Source: an uncultured Bacilli bacterium
GTDB lineage: Bacteria > Bacillota_I > Bacilli_A > RF39 > UBA660
DNA: 36,439 nt
Assembly (NCBI GenBank): GCA_944331835.1
Contig: CALVIU010000010.1
Coordinates: forward strand, 1 to 36,439
Direction: 5' to 3'
Positions 25,303-33,670 of the stretch are shown piece after piece; the first letter of the stretch is position 1, and the number at the start of each line of letters is the position of its first letter. The notes under the pieces were generated by a model that did not search any database, had not been told where the DNA came from, and worked only from the letters and a program-made list of their open reading frames with translations. The position numbers and the translations under genes are program-made.

Positions 25303-25331
25303 TTGCTAAAAGAAAATAACTATTATATAAT
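25303..25331 (+). promoter_or_regulatory. Promoter of the signal peptidase gene
   Basis: TTGCTA (25303-25308), a 17-base spacer and TATAAT (25326-25331), 25 bases before the ATG. Confidence 0.75.
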
Positions 25332-25356
25332 TTAATTTGTAGATAGGAGATTACTT

Positions 25357-25884
25357 ATGGATTGGTTAAGTATTCGGGAATTATTATGGGATACCATAAA
25401 ATTAATTTTAGTAATAGTAGTAATTTTATTCTTAATGATTTACGTAGTATCAGTAACTCAAGTTGTAGGTAGTTCAATGAGTCCTACATTAAATGATGAA
25501 GAAGTCCTAATTTTAAATAAATTTAATTATCATGTGTTTGATATTAAAAGGGGAGATATAGTCTCTCTTGATTATGAAGATACAAAATATTTAATAAAAA
25601 GAATAATTGGACTTCCCGGAGAAACAATTGAAATAAAAGATAGTAATCTTTATATAGATGGAAAACTTTATGAAGAAGAATATCTAAGTGATGATCTTGT
25701 CTATCCGGATTTTTCACTTGCTGATTTGGGTTATGATGTTATACCTGAGGATATGTATTTTGTCTTGGGAGATAATCGCGAAAACTCATTAGATAGTAGA
25801 GAAATAGGCCTTGTGAGTAAAGATTCCATTAACGGAAAGATTGCTATGAGGCTTTGGCCTTTAAATAAAATTACATTTTTTTAG
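25357..25884 (+). CDS. sip: Type I signal peptidase
   Basis: This enzyme cleaves signal peptides from exported proteins at the outer membrane face. The 175-residue protein has one N-terminal membrane helix (about 12-34), the catalytic Ser in GSSMSPT (S40), the catalytic Lys in YLIKRIIGLPGE (K81), and the conserved LGDNRENSLDSRE box. The short form with one anchor is typical of Firmicutes. TAGGAGA precedes the start. It sits directly before a 1342-residue exported protein with its own promoter and may process it and the other secreted proteins further right. Confidence 0.95.
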   Translation: MDWLSIRELLWDTIKLILVIVVILFLMIYVVSVTQVVGSSMSPTLNDEEVLILNKFNYHVFDIKRGDIVSLDYEDTKYLIKRIIGLPGETIEIKDSNLYIDGKLYEEEYLSDDLVYPDFSLADLGYDVIPEDMYFVLGDNRENSLDSREIGLVSKDSINGKIAMRLWPLNKITFF

Positions 25885-25895
25885 AAAACATTAAG

Positions 25896-25936
25896 CTAAC
25901 CTTACATAAATTATATATGGGGGGTTAGTTTTTTTT
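25896..25936 (+). terminator. Terminator after the signal peptidase gene
   Basis: CTAACC (25896-25901) pairs with GGTTAG (25923-25928), with inner CATA/TATG support and eight T to 25936. Confidence 0.7.
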
Positions 25937-25947
25937 GTGTAATTATG

Positions 25948-25976
25948 TTGAAAAATGTCGAATAGTGTGGTATATT
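25948..25976 (+). promoter_or_regulatory. Promoter of the 1342-residue surface protein gene
   Basis: TTGAAA (25948-25953), a 17-base spacer and TATATT (25971-25976) preceded by TGG (extended -10), 25 bases before the ATG at 26002. Confidence 0.75.
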
Positions 25977-26001
25977 AGAGTCAGCTAGAAAGGGAGGAAA
26001 T

Positions 26002-29000
26002 ATGGATAAGAGAAAAGGTATAATTTTAGCTATTGTACTATTTTTGATCATTGGACTTGGAACATTCGTGTTTGCAGGTGGCAGTGATGAAGGATCCGGA
26101 GATGGTACAATTACTCCACAACCTGATGGTGGAGATGATAATGATCCTACTAATCCATCAGATCCTACTACGGAAGATGATGGAAATATAACGGAAGGAG
26201 AAGACAGAGAAGATACTACTAGACCAACTGGTGGAAACGATGACACTGATGGAGATGAATTAGTAACTGATGGCGAAGGCGAAAATAATCCAACAACTCC
26301 AACAGTTGATTATAAAGCTCTACTAGATGAGTTAGCAAATATGGTAGAAAGTGCTACTAGTAAGGAAGACTTAGCAGAAGCAGAACAATTTAGAAAAGAT
26401 AACAATATTACTGAAGAAAATGTTGCTACTTTAAATGATGAAGATGCTAGTAAAACTTATGATGAAGTTATTGCTATTTTAACTGATAATGATTCACCAG
26501 TAGTAATACCTGATGATTTAAATGGAAGTTTTACAAATAAAGATAGTGTAGCAGTTGAAATAACTGATACAACTGATGTGTCTTATACATTGACAATCAA
26601 TGGTGAAGAAGTTACTGATGCTGATTTAGCCAATTTAACTGAAGAAGGAAATTATAAACTTACAGTTACCGATTCAGCATTTAATAGTACTACTATAACA
26701 TTTACAGTTGATAGAACAGATCCAGTATTATTAGTAAATGGTGAAGAAGTAGAAAATGGCGAAACTATTTATGTAAATGAAGATGCAAAAATGACTGTAG
26801 ATGAAACTAATCTAGAATCATTTACATCAAATGGCAATGATAGAACAGAAAGTATACTTAAGGGTAGTTGGACTGCTCAAAATGATGGACCATATAATAT
26901 TGTAGTAACAGATAAAGCTGGTAATAAGACAACTTATAAAGTTGTTGTTGATAAAACTCCAATTGCTGTAAATCATTTATATGTATTAAATAATACTCAT
27001 AATGATTATAATGTAAGTGAAGAAAATCGCTATAAAGTAATTGGTAATGGTCAAGATTTATATGTTGAATATGTTCTAAAAGAAGAATTTACTTCTAATC
27101 CAATACTTACTATTGGTGGTAAAGAATATGAAATGACTTGTGATGTTGCAAGTTGGAATGATGAACTTTACAAATGTGATGCTCATGTAACTATTAGTGA
27201 AGATATGAATCTTGTTAATGGTGAAGTAATTCCATTTACTATAACAGGTGTTAAAGATATCGCTGGTAATGAAACAGTTGTTACAGAAAAAGATACAACT
27301 GTAAGTGATAAATATGGAAAAGTTGTATATGACAATGATCCAGCACAATCTATTTGGGTATACATTTTAAATGCTGATGAAGAACACAGAACAATTATTG
27401 GTAATAATCAAAAGTTAATTGTTGAAATAAATGTTAATGAAGAATTACTTGTAAATCCAGTAATTACTATTGGAGATTATCAAGTAGAATTAACTCGTAG
27501 AGCTAATGATTCTCGTTATATTTATTCAAAAACTATTACAATTGATGCTGATAAAATGAAATTAGTTCATGATGAAAATATAGCATTTACTATTTCAGTT
27601 ACTGATGTTGCAGGTAATACTACAACTTTGGATAATGATAATGTTACAATTCATGAAGAAAACGGCTATGACCAAGTTAAATATGATGGAAAGGCACCAA
27701 AATATAAGCAATTAGGAGTATTAAATGTCGATCATTTAAGAAACGATGAAGATGTAACTGTTGCTAAAACAGGTGATGAAATAAGAGTATTATTCCATTT
27801 TGATGAAATACTTGATGTTAATCCAAAAATGACTATTGGTGAATCTAAAACTGTTTATGAATTAAAGTTAGCAACAGATTATGAAAATTTTGCAGAATAT
27901 ACATATGTGGCTGACATTACTTTAACTGAAGATATGAATTTATCTGATGGGGCTTTAGTATATACAATCTATGGATATGCTGATGCTGCAGGTAATGTTG
28001 GAAAAACAATACATTCTACAGATTCAGATATAAAAACATACAGTCAATATCCAGGAGTAAAATATGATACTACTGCTGGAATTATAGAACTAAATGGCGA
28101 AAGCCAAATTGTATTAGAAGCAGGAATTGATGAATATGCAGAATTAGGAGCAACAGTTACAGACAATATTGATGGCGAAAAGCAATTAACCCCTGCATAC
28201 ATACATTATTCTAAAAATGATGATTTTATCGATGAAGTTCCATCAGTTGATTATATGAAAACTGGAACATATAAAATAGTATACAAATACACTGATGCTG
28301 CAGGCAATGCTAGTGTAGATGCTAACCGCCCAGATCATGATTATGTTATAAGAACAGTAATTGTAAAAGATGAAACAAAACCATTATTAACACTTAATGG
28401 TAGTTCGACAATAAAATTAGAATATGGTGTTGATGAATACAACGAATTAGGAGCTACAGTAACAGATAATGTTGATGCACCTATTACTAATTTAACACCT
28501 ACTCAAATCAAATTTAATGGCAAAATTATAAAAGATATTTCAAGTGTTAAATTTGATCAAATAGGTACATATAAATTAACTTATACATATACTGACTCTA
28601 ACGGAAATGTAGGAGTAAGTTATAAGAATCCAGAATTAAATGGTGTAGTAAGAACAGTAATTGTAAAAGATGAAACAAAACCATTATTGAAATTAAATGG
28701 AGATTCTACCATTAGACTTATAAATGGTAAAGATAACTATATTGAATTAGGAGCGACAGTAACAGATAACTTTGATGCACCTATTACTAATTTGGCACCT
28801 ACTCAAATCAAATTTAATGGCAAAATTATAGAAGATATTTCAAGTGTTAAATTTGATCAAATAGGTACATATAAATTAACTTATACATATACTGACTCTA
28901 ACGGAAATGTAGGAGTTAGTCATAAGAATCCAGAATTAAATAGTGTAGTAAGAACAGTAATTGTAATGTCAGAAAACACTACGTCCTTGGTTGATGGCGT

Positions 29001-30030
29001 TGGATATGAATCATTGAAAGATGCCGTTAATGCTGCACTTAGTAGTGGAAGTACAGTAGAATTATTAAATGACGTAGTTAGTTCAGAAAGCATAAATATT
29101 ACTGCAGGTAAAGAATTAACATTAGATTTAAATGGTAATGATATTTCTTTTGACTTTAAGAAAAATTTTACAGTTAGCGGAGGAACACTTAATTTAATAG
29201 GTGAAGGAACTGTTAGAGAAAGTTCTCCATATTTTGGCCCAATAGTTGTTAATAGAGAATTTATGCAAGGAAATAAATTGACAATTAATGTTGGCGAAAA
29301 CGTAACATTAGAAGGGTATTCTGGAATATTTATAGATAAAGGAAAAGCAAAATCTGCTATGAATACCACAATTAATTTTAAAGGTAAGATTAATTCTATA
29401 AGAGATGTAGATGGATATTCCGGATATGCTATTTATGTAAATGGAGATATTAAAAATAAAACTAATTATCCAATTATAAATATTTATGAAGGATCAGAAA
29501 TAAAATCCGTAGGTATGGGTATTTATGCTGCTGGATATGCTGAATGGAACATATATGGTGGATCAATTGAAGCACCAGGAATGGCCATTGGTATTAAAGC
29601 TGGTAAATTAAATATTTCTGGAGGAACATTTAAAGCAACTGGAGAATTAAATATTCCAACTAAGCCTGATGGCAATGGGATAAATGATTCTGGATCAGTA
29701 TTACAAATTGAAAGTAATTGTGGATATGCTCAAAATATGGAAATAAATATTAGTGGGGGAACATTTATAAGTGAAAATGCTGCTGCAATATATGAATACC
29801 CTGATGATACAACAACATCTGTAAAAGAATTTGTAATATCTGGAGGAACTTTTATAAGTAATAACTATGATAAAAACTTTGTTTTTGGACAAAGCTTTAT
29901 AAGTAGTCATAATAACTTTATGTCAAATATATCTTTTAATAAAGAAAATTCTGTATTAGATAGTTATTTAGCTGAAGGATATATTATTGAACCTCAAGCT
30001 GATGGAAGTTATAAAATAGTTCAAGGTTAG
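26002..30030 (+). CDS. Large exported surface protein with Ig-like, DUF5011-like and beta-helix regions
   Basis: Function is unknown; an adhesin or wall-associated role is inferred. The 1342-residue protein has a signal peptide (residues 1-26, ending FVFA), an acidic Pro/Gly/Thr linker (27-95), a short helical segment (about 97-155) and Ig-like domains (about 160-320). Three related beta units follow (about 325-690, each with a VLN start and an NPxxTIG core). Next are three DUF5011/HYR-like repeats of about 100 residues (690-990), with ELGATVTDN and GTYKLTYTYTDSNGN. The last 350 residues are Asn/Gly-rich and resemble a parallel beta-helix with SGGTF repeats. There is no LPxTG or C-terminal membrane helix, so the mode of attachment is unclear. 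AGGGAGG precedes the start. Confidence 0.85.
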   Translation: MDKRKGIILAIVLFLIIGLGTFVFAGGSDEGSGDGTITPQPDGGDDNDPTNPSDPTTEDDGNITEGEDREDTTRPTGGNDDTDGDELVTDGEGENNPTTPTVDYKALLDELANMVESATSKEDLAEAEQFRKDNNITEENVATLNDEDASKTYDEVIAILTDNDSPVVIPDDLNGSFTNKDSVAVEITDTTDVSYTLTINGEEVTDADLANLTEEGNYKLTVTDSAFNSTTITFTVDRTDPVLLVNGEEVENGETIYVNEDAKMTVDETNLESFTSNGNDRTESILKGSWTAQNDGPYNIVVTDKAGNKTTYKVVVDKTPIAVNHLYVLNNTHNDYNVSEENRYKVIGNGQDLYVEYVLKEEFTSNPILTIGGKEYEMTCDVASWNDELYKCDAHVTISEDMNLVNGEVIPFTITGVKDIAGNETVVTEKDTTVSDKYGKVVYDNDPAQSIWVYILNADEEHRTIIGNNQKLIVEINVNEELLVNPVITIGDYQVELTRRANDSRYIYSKTITIDADKMKLVHDENIAFTISVTDVAGNTTTLDNDNVTIHEENGYDQVKYDGKAPKYKQLGVLNVDHLRNDEDVTVAKTGDEIRVLFHFDEILDVNPKMTIGESKTVYELKLATDYENFAEYTYVADITLTEDMNLSDGALVYTIYGYADAAGNVGKTIHSTDSDIKTYSQYPGVKYDTTAGIIELNGESQIVLEAGIDEYAELGATVTDNIDGEKQLTPAYIHYSKNDDFIDEVPSVDYMKTGTYKIVYKYTDAAGNASVDANRPDHDYVIRTVIVKDETKPLLTLNGSSTIKLEYGVDEYNELGATVTDNVDAPITNLTPTQIKFNGKIIKDISSVKFDQIGTYKLTYTYTDSNGNVGVSYKNPELNGVVRTVIVKDETKPLLKLNGDSTIRLINGKDNYIELGATVTDNFDAPITNLAPTQIKFNGKIIEDISSVKFDQIGTYKLTYTYTDSNGNVGVSHKNPELNSVVRTVIVMSENTTSLVDGVGYESLKDAVNAALSSGSTVELLNDVVSSESINITAGKELTLDLNGNDISFDFKKNFTVSGGTLNLIGEGTVRESSPYFGPIVVNREFMQGNKLTINVGENVTLEGYSGIFIDKGKAKSAMNTTINFKGKINSIRDVDGYSGYAIYVNGDIKNKTNYPIINIYEGSEIKSVGMGIYAAGYAEWNIYGGSIEAPGMAIGIKAGKLNISGGTFKATGELNIPTKPDGNGINDSGSVLQIESNCGYAQNMEINISGGTFISENAAAIYEYPDDTTTSVKEFVISGGTFISNNYDKNFVFGQSFISSHNNFMSNISFNKENSVLDSYLAEGYIIEPQADGSYKIVQG
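28351..28950 (+). repeat. 300-base tandem repeat within the surface protein gene
   Basis: Two adjacent units, 28351-28650 and 28651-28950, are nearly identical over their second two-thirds. Each starts with AGAACAGTAATTGTAAAAGA, which recurs in part at 28951. The offset is exactly 300 bases, so the repeat preserves frame and can expand or contract by 100-residue domains. Confidence 0.9.
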
Positions 30031-30053
30031 TTTAATTAAGAGCAAAAAATAAA

Positions 30054-30077
30054 GGCTCTTCGAAATCTAGTGGGGAG
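30054..30077 (+). repeat. Left terminal inverted repeat of the ISL3-family element
   Basis: This 24-base sequence, from GGCTCTTCGAAAT to TGGGGAG, is the exact reverse complement of 31677-31700. Confidence 0.9.
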
Positions 30078-30179
30078 CAAAAATAACTCTTCATCGAAAT
30101 CTGGTGGGGAGTTTTCTTAATATAGCTTCGAAATTCAGTGGGGAGTTTTAGTAAAAAAACTTCGAAATCTGATGGGGAG
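30058..30179 (+). repeat. Four 20-base sites at exact 34-base period
   Basis: The sites CTTCGAAATCTAGTGGGGAG (30058), CATCGAAATCTGGTGGGGAG (30092), CTTCGAAATTCAGTGGGGAG (30126) and CTTCGAAATCTGATGGGGAG (30160) all lie in the same orientation, spaced exactly 34 bases apart. The first is part of the terminal repeat. They are probably transposase-binding sites. The right end has only a single copy, so the element is asymmetric. The 14-base gaps are too short for CRISPR spacers. Confidence 0.9.
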
Positions 30180-30208
30180 ATGATAGAGTTATTTTATCAT
30201 CTCTTTTT
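30177..30208 (+). terminator. Hairpin terminator upstream of the transposase frame
   Basis: GAGATGATA (30177-30185) pairs perfectly with TATCATCTC (30195-30203), with five T after it. It would shield the transposase from outside transcription, a known safeguard in insertion sequences. Confidence 0.75.
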
Positions 30209-30242
30209 GTATGCAATAATTGATACAGAAAGAGGTGCTGAA

Positions 30243-31526
30243 GTGGATGAATTAAGAAAAATCATGGGGTTAGGAAATGGTTATAAAGTTGTTAAGATTG
30301 AAGAAGGAAGTGATGGCAAGGTAAAAGCTAAATATATTCATGTAGAAACTAAAAGTAGTAAATGTAAATGCCCAAAATGTGGGAAATATACTAAAAGTGT
30401 TCATGATAGATTAAAGTCAGTGAAATTAAAATATGTAAAAGCATTTGAACAAGTTACATATGTAATGCTTAGCAAAAAGAGATTCATATGTCATAAATGT
30501 AATTATAAATTTACAGAACCAGTCACAATTCAAGGAGAAAGCAAAAGCATATCAAATAAAGTAGAACAAAAAATATTAATTGATTTAAGAAATTATAATT
30601 TAAGTTTAAAATATATAGCAGAAGAAAATAATGTGAGTGATAATACAATCAGAAACATACTTAAAGAAAGTATGGCGAATTATCCGGAACATGTAATAAA
30701 TCTTCCTAGAGTAATATCATTTGATGAATTTAAAGCAGATACTAAAAAAGGAAAATATGCATTTGTCTTAAATGATCCAATCCATAAAAAAGTCCTTGAC
30801 ATATTACCAAATAGAAAAAAGAATACCTAATCCAATATTTTACATATTGCAATAATAGGTATTCAGTAGAGTATGTCATATCAGATATGTATGAACCATA
30901 CTTGTTGGTCACCCAGATAATGTTTCCCAAAGCTAAATATGTGGTTGACCCATTCCATTATACCAGATATATAATGGATGCACTAGATAATGTAAGAATA
31001 AGATTACAAGAAAATTATGGATATAATAGTTATGAATATAAAATGTTAAAAAACAAGAAAAATATAAGTTTATTAAGACAATATAGTAATGATATAGATT
31101 GGTTTACCTATACCAAAAGATATAAAAATAAACATATGGTAGAAATATTAAAATATGATCTTAGAAAAAATATTAAGTATAAGTAAAAAATATAAAATAG
31201 CATATCAATTAAAAGAATTATTTTTAGATATAACACATCATGCAACGTATGAAGATGTAGAAAAGCAATTGCTTAGTTGGATATCATTAGTAAGAGAACA
31301 AGATATACCGGAGATGGTTGAAGCAGCAAGGACAATAGAAAATTGGTTAGAATATATATGTAATTCATTTATAGATAAAAGATTTTCGAATGGATATACA
31401 GAAGGAATGAATAATAAAATAAAAGTAATAAAAAGAGTAGGATTTGGATATAAAGATTTTGACTTTTTTAGAATAAGATTATTATATATTTTAAATGATA
31501 AAAATAATAAAAAGTCCAAAAAATAG
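30243..31526 (+). pseudogene. ISL3-family transposase, interrupted by two frame changes
   Basis: Read across three frames, this is a DDE transposase. An N-terminal zinc ribbon (CKCPKCGKY and ICHKCNYKF) is followed by a helix-turn-helix region (YIAEENNVSDNTIRNIL). The catalytic residues are D in SFDEFK (codon 30723), D in VVDPFH (codon 30947) and E in GYTEGMNN (codon 31401), the last within the family's C-terminal SNGYTEGMNNKIKVIKRVG block. The likely start is the GTG at 30243, 5 bases after AGAGGTG. Frame 1 stops at 30830, after an A6 run (30815-30820) where a -1 shift restores the protein. A second A6 run (31165-31170) needs loss of one base. The first may be programmed frameshifting; with the second, the gene is probably inactive unless these are sequencing errors. 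Confidence 0.8.
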
Positions 31527-31601
31527 CTTTGTAAAAAAATAGAAATTTCACAAAAAAGTAAGAATTAAAAAAAATTTAAAATTAAAGTGTTATCAGCCAT
31601 A

Positions 31602-31645
31602 AAAAACAAGCATTTAAAATATAATCATTAAAATGCTTGTTTTTC
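31602..31645 (+). terminator. Terminator at the right end of the insertion sequence
   Basis: AAAAACAAGCATTT (31602-31615) pairs perfectly over 14 bases with AAATGCTTGTTTTT (31631-31644). Bases 31527-31601, between the transposase and this hairpin, hold nothing recognisable. Confidence 0.8.
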
Positions 31646-31676
31646 TCAGTAATTAATTAGAATTATTAAAATTTAA

Positions 31677-31700
31677 CTCCCCACTAGATTTCGAAGAGCC
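31677..31700 (-). repeat. Right terminal inverted repeat of the ISL3-family element
   Basis: This is the exact reverse complement of 30054-30077 and the only copy of the site at this end. Confidence 0.9.
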
Positions 31701-31707
31701 AAATTTT

Positions 31708-31735
31708 AAGAGCAAAATTAATTGCTCTTTTTTTA
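31708..31735 (+). terminator. Terminator downstream of the insertion sequence
   Basis: AAGAGCAA (31708-31715) pairs with TTGCTCTT (31722-31729), with T to 31734. It probably served the surface protein gene before the insertion; the same hairpin type recurs at 33670. Bases 31736-31805 show no clear promoter for the sigma gene. Confidence 0.8.
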
Positions 31736-31823
31736 GTGAAATAATAATATATTAAAAAAAGATAATTTCTTTGCAATAAAATTGATTCCTATTGCATTGT
31801 CTTAGTGAAAGGAGTTAAAAACA

Positions 31824-32330
31824 GTGGAGTTAAGTAGTTACATTGTAAGAATAGCTGATAAGGATACAAATGCTTTACATGAATTATATGAATTTATAAA
31901 TAAAAATGTTTATGCATATTCTCTAAGTATTTTAAAAAATCATGATGATGCTTTAGAGGTAATGCAAGATACATTTATAACTATTTATAATAATGCTGAT
32001 AAGTATGAAAACCAAGATAAACCAATGGCATGGATACTTACTATTACTAAGAATTTGTCTTATATGAAGTTAAGAAAAAGTAAAGTAACAAGTGATATTG
32101 ATGATCTAGTATTTGCAAGTAATGATAATCATGATGATAAATTATTAGTTAAGTATCTATTAGATAAATTAACTAAGGAAGAAAGAGAAATAGTAATACT
32201 ACATGTTGTAAATGGATTTAAGTTTCATGAAATATCTAAATTGCTTAATTTAAAGTTGTCTACGACATTATCTAAATATCACAGAGCAATTAAAAGAATC
32301 AAAGAAATTGTAAAGGAGGAATCGATATGA
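31824..32330 (+). CDS. ECF-type RNA polymerase sigma factor
   Basis: This is a 168-residue sigma-70 family factor with region 2 (about 8-80, DALEVMQDTFITIY and AWILTITKNLSYMKLRK) and region 4 (about 112-162, LTKEEREIVILHVVNGFKFHEIS). The start is a GTG at 31824 with AAAGGAG 9 bases upstream; an ATG start is absent. The stop overlaps the next ATG (ATGA), pairing it with its anti-sigma factor. It is much shorter than Bacillus SigI (about 250 residues) and is ECF-like, although its partner is RsgI-like. The surface genes to the left and right are candidate targets; this is inferred from position only. Confidence 0.88.
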   Translation: MELSSYIVRIADKDTNALHELYEFINKNVYAYSLSILKNHDDALEVMQDTFITIYNNADKYENQDKPMAWILTITKNLSYMKLRKSKVTSDIDDLVFASNDNHDDKLLVKYLLDKLTKEEREIVILHVVNGFKFHEISKLLNLKLSTTLSKYHRAIKRIKEIVKEESI

Positions 32331-33670
32331 GTAAAATAAAGAAAAAAATTAAGGGGGCTTTTAATAATATCGTACTTCCAGATTTTGATATGAATAATCT
32401 AGAAAAAAGGAAAGGAATGGTATTAGTGAAAGAAGAGAGTAAAAAAAGTAAAAAGGGGTTATGGATTGGTTTATCTACAGCAGTGGTTGCTGTTTGTGTT
32501 TGTTTATTTATTGGCCTTGGCTATTTTAATAATAATATGAGGGTTGCATCTACAATTGGTATTGATGTAAATCCTAGTATTACTGTAACTGTTAACAAAA
32601 AAGAAAAAGTACTTGATGTAACACCCAATAATGATGATGCAAAAATAATATTGGAAGGAATGGATCTGGCAGGTAGTGATATAAATGTTGCTATTAATGC
32701 CTTGATTGGTTCAATGGTTAAAAATGGCTACATTGATGAACTGGCTAATTCAATACTTATCTCCGTAGATAATCCAAATAGTGCTGAAAGCGAAGCATTA
32801 AGACAAAAAATAGTTGATGAATTAAATGCTTTTATAAATAGTGGAAATAATATTTCTGTTGTTAGTCAAAGCATTACTTCAAGTAGTGATAAAGAATCAT
32901 TAGCAAATAGTTATGGTATATCAGTAGGTAAATTAGAACTTATTGAAAAATTAATTGCTAAAAATAATTTATATACTTATGAAGAATTAAAAAATTTATC
33001 TATTAATGAATTAAATTTACTTCTTGGAAGTACTACCGAAAATGTAACTACCTCAGGTACTGCTAGTGATAAGTCATATATAGGTAAAGATAAAGCATTA
33101 GAAATTGCTTTAAGTGATGCTGGAGTAAGCAGTGTAACTTGGAGTGAAGTAGAGATGGATTATGATGATGGATTCATGACTTATGAAGTAGAATTTACCT
33201 ATAATAATCGAGAATATGATTATGAGATAAATGCTATAACTGGAGATGTTTTAGAATCTAATAGAGAATATGATGATGATGCAAATGCTAATAGTGGTTC
33301 ATCAAGTAATAGTAATAGTTCTAGCAGCAGTTCAAGTAATAATTCTAGTAGTAGTGCTAATACGTATTCTATTTCATCAACCATTTCTGGTTATGAAAGT
33401 GAAGCAGAAAGTATATTGAGTTCTATCAATAATATTACAACTCCAAGTACTAGAGATGAAGCTGCATCTTTATATAGAGAATGGGAAAGTAAGATTGAAT
33501 CTTTAGATAAAGAGTTAGATAATTATGATGATACTCTAGAAAGAATGTATAAACGAGGAGAATTATCTCGTAGTGATTATAATTCTTATGAACGCCAAAT
33601 AGAAGCGATAGAAAACACTTTAGAACAAGCAGAAGAAACTTTAGAATACCGCACTGGTTATGATGATTAA
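32327..33670 (+). CDS. RsgI-like transmembrane anti-sigma factor with PepSY domain
   Basis: This 447-residue protein has a basic cytoplasmic N-terminus of about 43 residues that would bind the sigma factor, and a membrane helix (about 45-66). Next is an RsgI-type outer domain starting ASTIGIDVNPSITVTVN (from 74), with NNDDAKIILEGMDL following. The N82-P83 bond lies at the position where RsgI proteins undergo self-cleavage. A PepSY-like domain (about 250-312, ALEIALSDAGV to YEINAITGDVLE), a Ser/Asn-rich linker (about 320-345) and a charged coiled coil (about 355-440) complete it. RsgI homologues release SigI after extracellular cues such as polysaccharides. Here PepSY and a coiled coil replace carbohydrate-binding modules. 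Confidence 0.85.
   Translation: MSKIKKKIKGAFNNIVLPDFDMNNLEKRKGMVLVKEESKKSKKGLWIGLSTAVVAVCVCLFIGLGYFNNNMRVASTIGIDVNPSITVTVNKKEKVLDVTPNNDDAKIILEGMDLAGSDINVAINALIGSMVKNGYIDELANSILISVDNPNSAESEALRQKIVDELNAFINSGNNISVVSQSITSSSDKESLANSYGISVGKLELIEKLIAKNNLYTYEELKNLSINELNLLLGSTTENVTTSGTASDKSYIGKDKALEIALSDAGVSSVTWSEVEMDYDDGFMTYEVEFTYNNREYDYEINAITGDVLESNREYDDDANANSGSSSNSNSSSSSSSNNSSSSANTYSISSTISGYESEAESILSSINNITTPSTRDEAASLYREWESKIESLDKELDNYDDTLERMYKRGELSRSDYNSYERQIEAIENTLEQAEETLEYRTGYDD

Larger units (their letters stand above)
30054..31700 (+). mobile_element. ISL3-family insertion sequence, transposase frame broken
   Basis: The element is about 1647 bases long, bounded by perfect 24-base inverted repeats at 30054-30077 and 31677-31700. 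It contains an ISL3-type transposase frame, a left-end array of 34-base units, a terminator between the array and the transposase, and another at its right end. No clean target duplication is visible, although the family usually makes 8 bases. The flanks share TTAAGAGCAAAA (30036-30047 and 31706-31717), part of a terminator motif, suggesting insertion at a terminator downstream of the surface protein gene. Confidence 0.85.

Noticed and set aside
28920-29369. 149-codon minus-strand open frame
   Set aside because: It is a shadow of the beta-helix coding region of the surface protein, with no start signals.
30058-30179. CRISPR-like array of regularly spaced repeats
   Set aside because: The spacing is regular, but the 20-base repeats vary, the gaps are only 14 bases, the first unit is the terminal repeat of an insertion sequence, and no cas genes are present.
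30138-30179. GTG at 30138 as the transposase start
   Set aside because: It would translate the repeat array and the terminator hairpin. The GTG at 30243 has a proper ribosome binding site and begins where the family does.
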